This document shows, in pieces, positions 17,321 through 25,672 of a stretch of DNA of 39,540 nt (position 1 is the stretch's first letter; each line of letters opens with the position of its first letter). Under the pieces are notes generated by a model. It saw nothing but the letters and a program-made list of their open reading frames with translations. It was not told the DNA's origin and made no database searches. Location of the stretch: NCBI RefSeq assembly GCF_000766945.1, contig NZ_ALBT01000083.1, forward strand, positions 1-39,540, read 5' to 3'. The position numbers and the translations under genes are program-made. The DNA is from Cellvibrio mixtus subsp. mixtus J3-8 (GTDB lineage Bacteria > Pseudomonadota > Gammaproteobacteria > Pseudomonadales > Cellvibrionaceae).

Positions 17321-19828
17321 ATGGCAGTGATGTACCCAGATTTTGGCCCTAAGGAAAATGATAGCTCGATAGCAGAGCCACTTGTTTATAATTTACTTAA
17401 AAGTGGGCTGGATGATAATTTTCATGTTATCCACAGTCTTCCATGGCTGTCCTCAATTGTGGACAAGTTTAGAGAGGGCAGTAAAAGTCCCATTGGGGAA
17501 ATTGATTTTTTGATTTTTCATGAGTTTTATGGTGTTTTGGCGATAGAGGTCAAGGGCGGGGCAATTCAGCACAATTCCAGTGGATTTTATTATAGTCAGG
17601 GCACGCAGGCATCAAATCCACAGGGACAGCTGAGGCGGGGTGTGTTTGCTCTTCAAAATTGGTTTAAGAATAAAGGGCGGCAACTGTTCATAGGTCACTG
17701 CTTTTGCTTTCCACAATCTCAAGTATCTTTGAATGACCTCCCACCTGAGGCGGTAGATTGGTCATGTGATCCTCCTTTGAATTTAGTGATAGATATTGAC
17801 GATATTCCCAATATCGAAAAGCGCATCACTGAAATTATGGACTACTTTCGTAAGCAGCGATTATTTGAAGCATTTAAAAGTAATGAGTTGTTGCAGCTTG
17901 TATCCTTAATTGTTCCCGAAAAAGACTACAGTCCATGTTGGTATTCCAGAATTGAAAATGACAATAGGGTATGGCTTAGTTTAACTCCTGAGCAGACAGA
18001 ATGTGTTGCTCTTGCGACAAAAAAGACAAAGTTCCTGGTAAGTGGTTGGCCTGGATCAGGTAAAACAATTGTCGCAATACAAACGGCTCGTAATTTATCT
18101 GATAACAATCAGCGTGTATTGTTCTTAACTGTTAATAAGCTTATAGCTGATAAAATCGAAGAAGAATTAACGGACTTTGCCAATACTAGTGTTTTTACCT
18201 TTCATGGTTTATGTCGTCAATCCGCTGAATTTTGTGGTTTGGCAGTTGAGGGTAATGATTGGTTGAATGATGGTGCTTATAAAGCGCTTGAACAATCGAA
18301 AGAGTTTCATTTTTTTGATCAATATGATGCTCTGATTGTTGATGAGGGGCAGGCAATTAGAGAAATCGGTTGGCAGACACTATTTTCTGCGTTCGAACAT
18401 AAGAAGATTGTTGTTATGTATGATGTTGCTCAGGCATTCCCTTATGAGCAGCCGTCTACAGGAGAACAATTGGAAGCGTTTATCGGCGCAAAACCTTATT
18501 TATTAACACAAAGCTTAAGAATTCCAAAAGCAATTTGTAATCGTTTAAAACTGTTTGTTATGCCCGAGTATTCGGTGACAAATCCTCGGTATGAGGAGCT
18601 GGATGCATTAGCCGAAATAGCTGCTCACAGTCAGGAGACCAGTTTATCTCAGGTGATACAGAAGCTTAGAGCAGAGAATATTCCTTTCGAATGGATTACC
18701 GTGCTCAAACCTTCATCGAAAAGTGTTTCTGTAGAATTGGTCCCTCAAGGAATTAGGGTTGAAACAATTGGGCGTTATCGAGGAATGGAATCGCCAATAA
18801 TTATAATTTTTGCTCATGCAGATATGTCGGACACAGAGTTTTTTTGTGCATATTCTAGAGCGACTAGCCGTTGTATAGTGATTTTAGATGCTTTTGATGT
18901 TAGCGAGGAACGGTATTCGAGTTTAGGAAAGGCGTTATATCTTGAGAAAAAAGATGATGTTGATACTGAGTTGAAGAAATCATTTGTTTCAACCGCCATT
19001 CATAATAGTTCTTTGTTATTTGAGCCGGTCATTGGTGGCAGTGTTGCTATTAATTGGTGTGGTTATTGGAATGGTTATTCATTGTGTCCTCAAATACCTG
19101 AGTCCTTTAGATTATTAGTTGTTGAACACTTTACTCAAGTTGAGTCGCCCCTGATTTATACCTGGAGAAATAAAGATCGACAATATTGCAGGTTAATTCC
19201 TGAGCATTCCATAGGTTTTACTTCTTCTGTTTCATTACGGTTTTGTCAGATTTGTGGTGCACTAACACCGCATGTAACAGATATTATTGATATTCAGCGT
19301 GCCCTAATTGATAAGGAGGTTTCAACAGGTGGCATTGGCAATGAGAGGAGAATATGCGTACCTTGTAGAACTAGTTTTAATTCAAGAGATGAGCGTTTTG
19401 AAGGTCATTATGAATATATCAATGATATTCTTGAAAATCCAAATGATCATCCTGATGAGGTAAGGAAGAGCATAGATCCATATCTTTTTGCTATTGGTGT
19501 AATGAAAAGACATAAATTTAAGCATGATGAAAAATTGCTTATTGATTTAATTGATTCACATGCAGGAATTGGTAAGGTTGCAATGGTGTTGGCAATTTTT
19601 GTTTTACATAAAGATTATGTTAGGCGAAGGATTTTTGAATTTAAAATATCAGAAGTGGCCAAGGCGTGCCATAATTTTAATGATGGCTTGAAAGAATTTT
19701 CATTTCCCCAGTGGCAAGGATTTGTAAATGCCGCGTGCGCTAACCTTGAAAAGCTCAAGGTTATTGAGACCGTTAGTAAAGGGCAGAGGAAAATTAATGA
19801 GGAAATATTTGGAACGATAATTGGTTGA
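17321..19828 (+). CDS. NERD nuclease - UvrD-like helicase with C-terminal zinc motif
   Basis: An 835-residue protein. Residues 20-170 form a NERD (nuclease-related) domain, with GEIDFLIF and LAIEVKGG as the D..E-x-K site. A superfamily 1 (UvrD/Rep-type) helicase follows: GWPGSGKT at 242-249, VDEGQ at 340-344 and the late block RVETIGRYRGMESPI with AYSRATSR. The last 290 residues hold two CxxC pairs (Cys642/645 and Cys679/682), probably one zinc site, followed by a helical tail. NERD-helicases are common in defence islands and may cut and unwind invading DNA. This is the last gene of the plus-strand cluster; a strong terminator follows 28 bases after its stop. All motifs are present. A second in-frame ATG is at 17330, and no good ribosome-binding site precedes either start. 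Confidence 0.85.
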   Translation: MAVMYPDFGPKENDSSIAEPLVYNLLKSGLDDNFHVIHSLPWLSSIVDKFREGSKSPIGEIDFLIFHEFYGVLAIEVKGGAIQHNSSGFYYSQGTQASNPQGQLRRGVFALQNWFKNKGRQLFIGHCFCFPQSQVSLNDLPPEAVDWSCDPPLNLVIDIDDIPNIEKRITEIMDYFRKQRLFEAFKSNELLQLVSLIVPEKDYSPCWYSRIENDNRVWLSLTPEQTECVALATKKTKFLVSGWPGSGKTIVAIQTARNLSDNNQRVLFLTVNKLIADKIEEELTDFANTSVFTFHGLCRQSAEFCGLAVEGNDWLNDGAYKALEQSKEFHFFDQYDALIVDEGQAIREIGWQTLFSAFEHKKIVVMYDVAQAFPYEQPSTGEQLEAFIGAKPYLLTQSLRIPKAICNRLKLFVMPEYSVTNPRYEELDALAEIAAHSQETSLSQVIQKLRAENIPFEWITVLKPSSKSVSVELVPQGIRVETIGRYRGMESPIIIIFAHADMSDTEFFCAYSRATSRCIVILDAFDVSEERYSSLGKALYLEKKDDVDTELKKSFVSTAIHNSSLLFEPVIGGSVAINWCGYWNGYSLCPQIPESFRLLVVEHFTQVESPLIYTWRNKDRQYCRLIPEHSIGFTSSVSLRFCQICGALTPHVTDIIDIQRALIDKEVSTGGIGNERRICVPCRTSFNSRDERFEGHYEYINDILENPNDHPDEVRKSIDPYLFAIGVMKRHKFKHDEKLLIDLIDSHAGIGKVAMVLAIFVLHKDYVRRRIFEFKISEVAKACHNFNDGLKEFSFPQWQGFVNAACANLEKLKVIETVSKGQRKINEEIFGTIIG

Positions 19829-19856
19829 TGATTTTTACATAAAAACTCATAGTGAT

Positions 19857-19898
19857 AAGAAGACAAGTCAGTTTTGTAGTGTAGTGACTTGTCTTCTT
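19857..19898 (+). terminator. Strong terminator at the end of the defence cluster
   Basis: A perfect 14-bp stem: AAGAAGACAAGTCA (19857-19870) with its complement at 19885-19898 and a 14-base loop. T/A-rich on both sides, so it may serve both the NERD-helicase gene and the convergent lipoprotein gene. Confidence 0.8.
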
Positions 19899-19951
19899 TC
19901 AAGTTGAAGTGTCAGATTTTGTCGAGACTAGTGCAACTAATAAAAAATAAA

Positions 19952-20710
19952 TTATTTATGTTCATATTCCGTTTTTGATATCAGATTGCCATTTTCATAT
20001 TCTTCTTCCCACTGAACATAGCCATCTTTTAAAAGCCCAATAGAGAAAGTTCCTGCATTGAGAAGCTGAATTTCAGTGGAGGCGGCTTGATACTCATCGT
20101 ACGACGCATTTTGCTTTAGTCCGAAGTGTTTGCGTGTTCCGTGCAATTTTCCATCTTTATAGTTTTCCTCCCATTCACTCCATGTACTAAACCCAGACTG
20201 TTTTCCATCTTCCCAGTCAAGATGGGTTAGTAATTTTTCTCCACTTGCATCCCATATTTTTTCTTCACCTTCCTTTCTGTTTTCTGACCAATGAGTGATT
20301 TGTATTAGTTTTCCTGTTTTGTAGTTATATCGTTCATCTGAACCATCACGTTTCCCTTCTTTCCATGAAGTTTTTGAAACTAAATTTCCGCTTTCTTCAT
20401 CCCATACCTGCTCCACGCCATTTTTAAGATTATTTTTATATTCTAATTTAGTTGTCGTAAATCCATTTTTTGTTTTGCACTCAAAATTCCCATCTAGTTG
20501 ACCCTCCTTCATTTCGACAGAGCAACTAGTGGAAAAAGCTCCTAGGTTGCGGTAGTTCGTTACGGTACCGGTAAACGGTTCATTGTCATTAATTTTGTAA
20601 TGCAGTCCTTGAATGAGCTTTAGCTGTCTTGCATCAATTGTTTGATTGCAGCCGGTAACGATTAGAGTCACAAAGAAGGTGCAAATTAGCGCTGTATATT
20701 TATTGAGCAT
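19952..20710 (-). CDS. MORN-variant (YwqK-like) lipoprotein
   Basis: A 252-residue predicted lipoprotein. The signal peptide ends in the lipobox LIVTGC with the modified Cys at residue 21. The rest is a chain of short beta repeats of the type YKNNLKNGVEQVWDEESGNL and SWKEGKRDG, the MORN_2/YwqK pattern. It would sit on the periplasmic side of the inner or outer membrane. YwqK is annotated as an antitoxin in Bacillus, but that label cannot be carried over here. It diverges from the Xre-type regulator gene across two operator-like palindromes, and the leftmost operator lies 50 bases before its start, so the regulator may control it. Confidence 0.75.
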   Translation of the reverse strand: MLNKYTALICTFFVTLIVTGCNQTIDARQLKLIQGLHYKINDNEPFTGTVTNYRNLGAFSTSCSVEMKEGQLDGNFECKTKNGFTTTKLEYKNNLKNGVEQVWDEESGNLVSKTSWKEGKRDGSDERYNYKTGKLIQITHWSENRKEGEEKIWDASGEKLLTHLDWEDGKQSGFSTWSEWEENYKDGKLHGTRKHFGLKQNASYDEYQAASTEIQLLNAGTFSIGLLKDGYVQWEEEYENGNLISKTEYEHK

Positions 20711-20759
20711 TTTCTTTTTTCCTGTGTTGAAAAGAGGGGTATTTCATTTACGCTGAAAA

Positions 20760-20807
20760 CTAAGGATTCCTTAGTACAATTTGAAGTATAACCTAAGAAT
20801 ATCTTAG
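20760..20807. promoter_or_regulatory. Pair of palindromic operators for the Xre-type regulator
   Basis: CTAAGGATTCCTTAG (20760-20774) and CTAAGAATATCTTAG (20793-20807) share the arms CTAAG/CTTAG. Their centres are 33 bases apart, three helical turns. A TATAAC (20787-20792), a possible -10 for the regulator gene, lies directly against the second operator. This is the arrangement of an autorepressed divergent control region. Confidence 0.8.
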
Positions 20808-20828
20808 CCTCACGTATAGGAGGCTAAG

Positions 20829-21137
20829 ATGCTGATATTCTCCAAAAGGTTAAAGGCAGCAAGGCAAGAAGCTGCTCTATCTCAAGAGCGGTTAGGAATT
20901 TTGGCCGGTATTGATGAAATGTCTGCAAGTGCCAGGATGAATCAATATGAGAAAGGTAAGCATGAACCTGATTTTTCAATGGTAGAACGATTAGCAAAGG
21001 TATTAAATGTGCCTGAAGCGTACTTTTACGCAAAGGATGACGATATTGCTTCGATAGCTGTGCAAATACACAGAATAAATAAAGATAAAAAGGCACAAGT
21101 TTTAATGAGGCTAAAAGAATGTTTATTGGAGTTATAA
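20829..21137 (+). CDS. Xre-family helix-turn-helix regulator
   Basis: A 102-residue Cro/cI-type regulator. The helix-turn-helix spans about residues 5-60 (RLKAARQEAALSQERLGILA, then NQYEKGKHEPDFSMVERLAK, then VLNVPEAYF). The short tail may dimerise. An unusually strong AGGAGG at 20818-20823 precedes the ATG. It is transcribed away from the lipoprotein gene and converges on the RadC-like gene, only five bases apart at their stops. The two palindromes just upstream are its probable operators, giving negative autoregulation. It may also control the lipoprotein gene. The gene looks intact. Confidence 0.88.
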   Translation: MLIFSKRLKAARQEAALSQERLGILAGIDEMSASARMNQYEKGKHEPDFSMVERLAKVLNVPEAYFYAKDDDIASIAVQIHRINKDKKAQVLMRLKECLLEL

Positions 21138-21142
21138 AATGC

Positions 21143-21643
21143 TTAAATTAGGCCTCTTTCAGCAAAACTCACTATATCAATCCCTCCCACCACCAAATGA
21201 TCCAACACCCTGACATCAATAGTATCGAGAGCCTGGATTACACGAGTGGTAATACGTTTGTCAGCTTCGCTTGGCATTGCGGTTCCGCTGGGGTGATTGT
21301 GGGCCAAAATCACGGATGCTGAGTTGTTGTCGAGCACGGCTTTTACGATCTCTCGCGGATAGATTGCGGCACCGTCAATCGTCCCCTGAAATAAGGTTTC
21401 ATAACCAAGAACACCATTTTGATTATCTAGGAAAATAACAATAAAAAGCTCCCGATGTTCTTTGGCGAGAATAATTTGCAGAAATTCTCTCGTGGCATCT
21501 GGTGAGGTTAAATAATTACTGCGGGTAAATCGTTTCGTTACAATTTTTTCTGCCCAATAAAGGACATCTTCCTCCGAAATATTTTCAGGAAGTTTTTCTG
21601 TCTCTGTATTCTCCGTGGAATTTAGATACAAATCGTTACTCAT
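21143..21643 (-). CDS. RadC-like JAB/MPN-domain protein (short, island type)
   Basis: A 166-residue protein with the JAMM metal site AHNHPSG: His115, His117, then Asp128 in PSEADKR, ten residues on. This is the RadC C-terminal domain; the helix-hairpin-helix half of chromosomal RadC (about 225 residues) is missing. This short form is typical of CP4-like islands (YkfG, YfjY, YeeS). Despite its name, RadC has no proven repair role, and the JAMM domain may be a peptidase or nuclease. The N-terminal 25 residues are acidic and unlike the family. It follows the glycine-zipper gene on the minus strand, but a strong hairpin lies between them. Confidence 0.85.
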   Translation of the reverse strand: MSNDLYLNSTENTETEKLPENISEEDVLYWAEKIVTKRFTRSNYLTSPDATREFLQIILAKEHRELFIVIFLDNQNGVLGYETLFQGTIDGAAIYPREIVKAVLDNNSASVILAHNHPSGTAMPSEADKRITTRVIQALDTIDVRVLDHLVVGGIDIVSFAERGLI

Positions 21644-21660
21644 TTTTCATAACTCCTAAA

Positions 21661-21703
21661 AGCATAAAGCCCCGGAGCTTTTTAGGCTCCGGGGCTTTAT
21701 GCT
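21661..21703 (-). terminator. Perfect 18-bp hairpin terminator
   Basis: AGCATAAAGCCCCGGAGC (21661-21678) is repeated inverted at 21686-21703 around a seven-base loop. It ends the glycine-zipper gene on the minus strand. The A/T runs on both arms would let it work in either direction. Confidence 0.8.
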
Positions 21704-21719
21704 GTGGTGGAAATGTAAA

Positions 21720-21998
21720 TTAGTTACTGAAGGTGTAATGGCAGGTATTGCATACGTATTCGCTAATGACCTTTTCATCGATCATCTTGCCAACGGCATG
21801 ACCCGCCTCGCAGCCACTAATAGAACCGCAGATTAGTCCGGCTATTGCGCCAGTAAACATGCCAACAGGGCCGAATATCGTTCCGATTCGATAACCGTAA
21901 ATAGCTCCGCCGATAGTGCCTATAGACGCACCAGTTCTTTGGGCTATTTGCGAGCCGGATACATTTGGAGAATTGCATTTGGGGCAAAAGATACTCAT
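21720..21998 (-). CDS. Small glycine-zipper protein with two CxxC motifs
   Basis: A 92-residue protein. Its start (SIFCPKCNSP) and end (EYVCNTCHYTFSN) each carry a CxxC, which together could bind one zinc ion. Between them is a Gly/Ala/Ile-rich segment (about residues 24-70) with a G-x-x-x-G pattern, a glycine zipper that could insert into a membrane as a hairpin. I do not recognise a named family. GAGGTGAGTT precedes the ATG. It is the first gene downstream of the recombinase on the same strand, 139 bases away. A membrane-perturbing or toxin-like role is possible but unsupported. Confidence 0.6.
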   Translation of the reverse strand: MSIFCPKCNSPNVSGSQIAQRTGASIGTIGGAIYGYRIGTIFGPVGMFTGAIAGLICGSISGCEAGHAVGKMIDEKVISEYVCNTCHYTFSN

Positions 21999-22137
21999 AA
22001 CTCACCTCGATTAAACAATGGCACCGCTTCAAGGGCGGCTCATTGAGATGATGTAGGTTTGAGTTTTTTTAGATTGGTGCGGGTGGAAGAGGGTGGTGAA
22101 AGTATTTCGATGTTGCAATGAATTAACAGTAGCTCTC

Positions 22138-23097
22138 CTATAGTGAGGTTCTACTGAAGCTAATTCCTTGTGATGCTTCCTTTTGCCATGCCATATCGCG
22201 TTTATCGTACCGGGTGGTCGTGCTGACATCGCTGTGTCCCGCGAGTTGCCGAACCGTGTTTAAGTCCACTCCTTTTTCAAGCAGCTGAGTAATGAACGTT
22301 CTGCGCAAATCGTGCGGTGTAAATTTCTCGACACCAGATAATGCTTGCAATGAGGTGAGCATGTAATCCAAGCCACTTGGCGACAATCTATTGTCAATTA
22401 CTTTTCCACTTTTGATAATCTTGCAAAACAGTGCACTGCTACTGCTATGGCGATATTGTTTCCATTCTTTTAAGGCTGCTATTACTTCGGCTGCTAAAAA
22501 TATTTGACGATGCTTTCTGCCTTTGCCCTCCATCACCGTCAAAACACCATTCTTAATATCAATGTCACCAACATCAAGCGAACAGATTTCCGAACAGCGC
22601 AAACCAGCCCCGATGCCTACCAATAAAATCGCACGGTCGCGCGATCTTGCAGTAGGGCAGGTGATTTTGTTGCAGCCTTCGAGCAGTTTTGTGATTTCTG
22701 TGTTTGATAAGCGCCTGCCGGTCCTTGTTGCATTGCCTTTTAATGTTTTAACTGAATTGATTCGCAATAGGGTATCTGCATTGATTTGCCCCAGATTGAA
22801 AGCTGTTTTGGCAACACCTTTTAATCCCGCTAAAGTAAGGTTGATACTGCTAACTGCGTATCCTGCCTCCGTAAATATTGAGCGAATCAGTTGCACTTTT
22901 TCAAAGGTCAGTGTGCTCCAGTCAAAACGTTCGATAGGTTTTTCATGGCCCAGGATAGATGCACATTGTTGTAGTAACGTCTTCATCGATTTTCGTCCTG
23001 TGGGAGCCAGGCTATCCAAATAAATTGAATAAGCTGATTTTATTTCTGTTTTAAATTTTGATGTTGAAAGTTTGGTTTTAACTGCGTGGTTAGCCAT
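22138..23097 (-). CDS. Second tyrosine recombinase/integrase
   Basis: A 319-residue XerC/D-like recombinase, unrelated in detail to the P4-type integrase at 2138. The catalytic set is complete: Arg167 (GAGLRCSEI), Lys192/195 region (EGKGRKHR), His262 and Arg265 (PHDLRRTF), His288 (GHSDVSTT) and nucleophile Tyr297. The N-terminal core-binding domain covers about residues 15-105. Its presence shows that a second mobile unit was inserted or captured inside the island. Which genes it moves is not clear; the Xre-type, RadC-like and zipper genes are candidates. An inverted repeat lies about 100 bases upstream of its start. Confidence 0.92.
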   Translation of the reverse strand: MANHAVKTKLSTSKFKTEIKSAYSIYLDSLAPTGRKSMKTLLQQCASILGHEKPIERFDWSTLTFEKVQLIRSIFTEAGYAVSSINLTLAGLKGVAKTAFNLGQINADTLLRINSVKTLKGNATRTGRRLSNTEITKLLEGCNKITCPTARSRDRAILLVGIGAGLRCSEICSLDVGDIDIKNGVLTVMEGKGRKHRQIFLAAEVIAALKEWKQYRHSSSSALFCKIIKSGKVIDNRLSPSGLDYMLTSLQALSGVEKFTPHDLRRTFITQLLEKGVDLNTVRQLAGHSDVSTTTRYDKRDMAWQKEASQGISFSRTSL

Positions 23098-23496
23098 AAG
23101 GCCTCCTGTTTAAACAGTAATAGAAGTCCTGCGATCAATGGATTTGATCAGGGATAGTTGATGTGTGAAAAGGGTTAGAACGAAGGGGGAGAGTACTAGC
23201 GGTTTAATGCACATTAAACCGAGTAAAAAGATTAGGGAAATCAATAATTAAATTAATCTGAGGAGCGGTTCCTTTCGTATCTCCAGCCGCTGTTCAGGCC
23301 TTTTTTGTTGAGTTAATGCTTGTGTATTGCCTCTAATGGCAATTTGGACGATTTTTTTAAAGGTTTTCTCTCGGTGTGACTGAAACTATCTTTCTTGTTC
23401 AGAGGAATGATGTGTATCTGATTATTTTTGGAGTAGTGAAATAATTAAGTGATTTGGGATAGAATGATATCCAAAATTTTCTCAATGGAGCTGAAA
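23098..23496. other. Intergenic region between recombinase and TIR gene
   Basis: About 400 bases that must hold the divergent promoters. Apart from the inverted repeat at 23200-23221, I see no gene, RNA or clear terminator. AT-rich DNA leads into the TIR gene. Confidence 0.5.
23200..23221. repeat. 10-2-10 inverted repeat upstream of the second recombinase
   Basis: CGGTTTAATG, a two-base spacer CA, then CATTAAACCG: a perfect 10-bp inverted repeat, 103 bases before the recombinase start. It could be an operator. The two-base spacer is too short for an ordinary tyrosine-recombinase crossover site. Confidence 0.65.
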
Positions 23497-24459
23497 ATGG
23501 CGAAGGTATTTTTTTCGTACTCGCATGAGGACGAATCCTATCGTGATCGATTGGAGAAGCACTTGTCACCTCTGCGTCATGAGGGGTTGATCGAATCCTG
23601 GCATGATAGAAGGATTTTAGCAGGCACTGATTTGAATAACGAAATCGATAGGAATATCAATTCGGCTGACATTATTCTTTTATTAGTTAGTGCCAGTTTC
23701 TTAGGTTCTCATTATTGCTATTCTATAGAAATGAAGCGGGCAATGGAGCGGCATCATGCCAAGGAGGCTAGGGTAATACCTGTTATTGTGCATGCTTGTG
23801 ATTGGACAAACACGCCAATTGGTAGGTTATTAGCTGCTCCTAAAGATGGTAAGCCCATTGCTTCTTGGGCGATCATGGATGAGGCTTATCTGGATGTTGT
23901 TCTGCAAATTCGTGCAGTGATAAAAGATTTACACCAAAATCAAGTTCCAATATCCCAATCTCAGGGTGAATCTATCTCTACCACTCAAAAATCAATTGTT
24001 GAGCCCCCCTTTCGTTCCAGCAATCTTAGGCTTAGAAAGACATTTTCAGATTACGACCGCGACCAGTTTTACCAGGAATCGTTTCAATTTATTGCAAAGT
24101 ATTTCGAGGCATCTTTAGCTGAGTTGAAAAATAGAAACCCCGGAATAGATACGCAATTTCGTCAGATTGATGCAAACACTTTCACTGCAACGATTTATGT
24201 GAGTGGAACTCGAAGTAATGAGTGTGCCATTAATCTGGGGGCAGGAACGATAACTGGTAAAGGAATTTCTTACTCATCTGATGTGTCTGTGCGCGGAATG
24301 AACAGCTACAATGAAATGCTCTATGTGGAGGCAGATGATCAGTCCATGTATTTGAAATTAACAGGAATGTGGAATTTTAAAAATCCGGAAGCGAAATTGT
24401 CTCAAGAGGGGGCAGCAGATGCATTCTGGGATATATTAATAAAACCGTTACAACAGTAA
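23497..24459 (+). CDS. TIR-domain protein (predicted NADase)
   Basis: A 320-residue protein with an N-terminal TIR domain, about residues 1-145: KVFFSYSHEDESYRDRLEKH, then ILAGTDLNNEID, and the helix SHYCYSIEMKRAM with the catalytic-type Glu78. Bacterial TIR domains cleave NAD+ or make signalling derivatives after phage is sensed. The C-terminal part (about 180-320, DRDQFYQESFQFIAKYFEAS onward) is a separate domain that I have met in other TIR proteins but cannot name; it may be the sensor. I chose ATG 23497, with GGAG at 23487-23490. ATG 23485 and GTG 23449 are in frame but lie before the TIR start. The FRG gene follows after 48 bases. Confidence 0.88.
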   Translation: MAKVFFSYSHEDESYRDRLEKHLSPLRHEGLIESWHDRRILAGTDLNNEIDRNINSADIILLLVSASFLGSHYCYSIEMKRAMERHHAKEARVIPVIVHACDWTNTPIGRLLAAPKDGKPIASWAIMDEAYLDVVLQIRAVIKDLHQNQVPISQSQGESISTTQKSIVEPPFRSSNLRLRKTFSDYDRDQFYQESFQFIAKYFEASLAELKNRNPGIDTQFRQIDANTFTATIYVSGTRSNECAINLGAGTITGKGISYSSDVSVRGMNSYNEMLYVEADDQSMYLKLTGMWNFKNPEAKLSQEGAADAFWDILIKPLQQ

Positions 24460-24507
24460 AAATATCCAGTGATCATGAGTATTTAAGGACACGAGGTTAA
24501 CAATAAA

Positions 24508-25647
24508 ATGCTTAAAACGGAAATTGCATCTATTGCTGAATATTTGGAGTGGACACAGAAAATTCAGCAAGAAACGGCTCAGGAAAATTCCATTGTTTTT
24601 TATCGGGGTCATGCTGACATTTCTTACCAATTAGTTCCAAGCGTTTACCGTGAAAACAGCGCGGGTGAAAGTTATCGTGCTGTAGAGCATCATTTGTATC
24701 AGGAAATGTTGCGACAAGATCCCATGGCATTTATTAATGATCATACCGTGTTTGATAGACTGGTTCGCATGCAGCATCATGGATTGCCTACAAGATTGCT
24801 TGATGTTACTGCGAACCCTCTTGTTGCTCTGTATTTTGCATGTGAGGATGTTTCATCAGATGATGGTCAAGTGATTGCTTTTTCTAGGGGTTTGTCTTTA
24901 GTTGACTACTCTTCGTCTGTTCCAGAGCATGCATTTGTCGGTTTGGAAGTCCGTTCTAATTTAGATCTGCTGGGTGTGCAAATAGCCGAAAACCTTGTTG
25001 GTTTTTTTAAGAGGTATCAAGGTGTTAATAGTCGATACGCTAAATTTGATCAGGCTTTTCAAGCTGCATTATTGGCTTATATAACAGCATTGGAAAAAAT
25101 AAATTCAAATATGGACATTTTGGGGGTTGCTGCTTTATTGGCAGATATTGACTCTTCCGTTGATTATTTTTCGCAGCAATGGAATGATCTTTTTGGCGCT
25201 GATGTTGAGACAGCAAACTTAAATGATAAGCCGGAGATATTAAGGGCAAATATATTTTTGATGAGTTTCTCTAAAGAGTATTTAGATTTCTCAGCAAAGA
25301 CCATTAAAACCATTTGCGGGCAGTTAAAGATAGGGCAGAGCGACGAACGTTTGTTGCATAGATTTATACAACAATTTACTTTCTATTATTTTGTTAATCC
25401 GCCAATTAATAATGAGCGCATTCGGCGTCAGAGAGGCGCTTTCCTTATTTGCTCTCCTGCTAAAACCATTCATTGGACGATTCAAAATGTGCAACAATCT
25501 ATCGTTGTCACCATAAAAGCTAGCGCAAAAAGTAGTTTATTAAAAGATTTGGCTCACTTGGGTATGACTCGTAGTTATTTGTTTCCTGAACTACACGAAT
25601 TAGCAAAGGAATTGAAAGGAAAGTTTTCACCATTTACAGTCAAGTAG
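24508..25647 (+). CDS. FRG-domain protein, partner of TIR
   Basis: A 379-residue protein with an FRG domain. FYRGHAD (Phe31-Asp37) holds the defining residues, and MQHHGLPTRLLDVTANPLVA (residues 88-107) is the second conserved block, followed by LYFACE. FRG proteins are widespread in islands, often beside TIR or other effectors; their activity is not established, though an ADP-ribosyl- or nucleotide-related reaction has been considered. The C-terminal half (about 130-379) is helical and unnamed. It follows the TIR gene on the same strand with a 48-base gap and converges on jetD, 25 bases away. It probably works as a unit with TIR. Confidence 0.85.
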   Translation: MLKTEIASIAEYLEWTQKIQQETAQENSIVFYRGHADISYQLVPSVYRENSAGESYRAVEHHLYQEMLRQDPMAFINDHTVFDRLVRMQHHGLPTRLLDVTANPLVALYFACEDVSSDDGQVIAFSRGLSLVDYSSSVPEHAFVGLEVRSNLDLLGVQIAENLVGFFKRYQGVNSRYAKFDQAFQAALLAYITALEKINSNMDILGVAALLADIDSSVDYFSQQWNDLFGADVETANLNDKPEILRANIFLMSFSKEYLDFSAKTIKTICGQLKIGQSDERLLHRFIQQFTFYYFVNPPINNERIRRQRGAFLICSPAKTIHWTIQNVQQSIVVTIKASAKSSLLKDLAHLGMTRSYLFPELHELAKELKGKFSPFTVK

Positions 25648-25672
25648 AAGCCTATTATTGAATTAACCTTAA

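Noticed and set aside
23200-23221. Attachment site of the second recombinase
   Set aside because: A two-base spacer is shorter than the 6-8 bases tyrosine recombinases need, and no second copy was found in the window.
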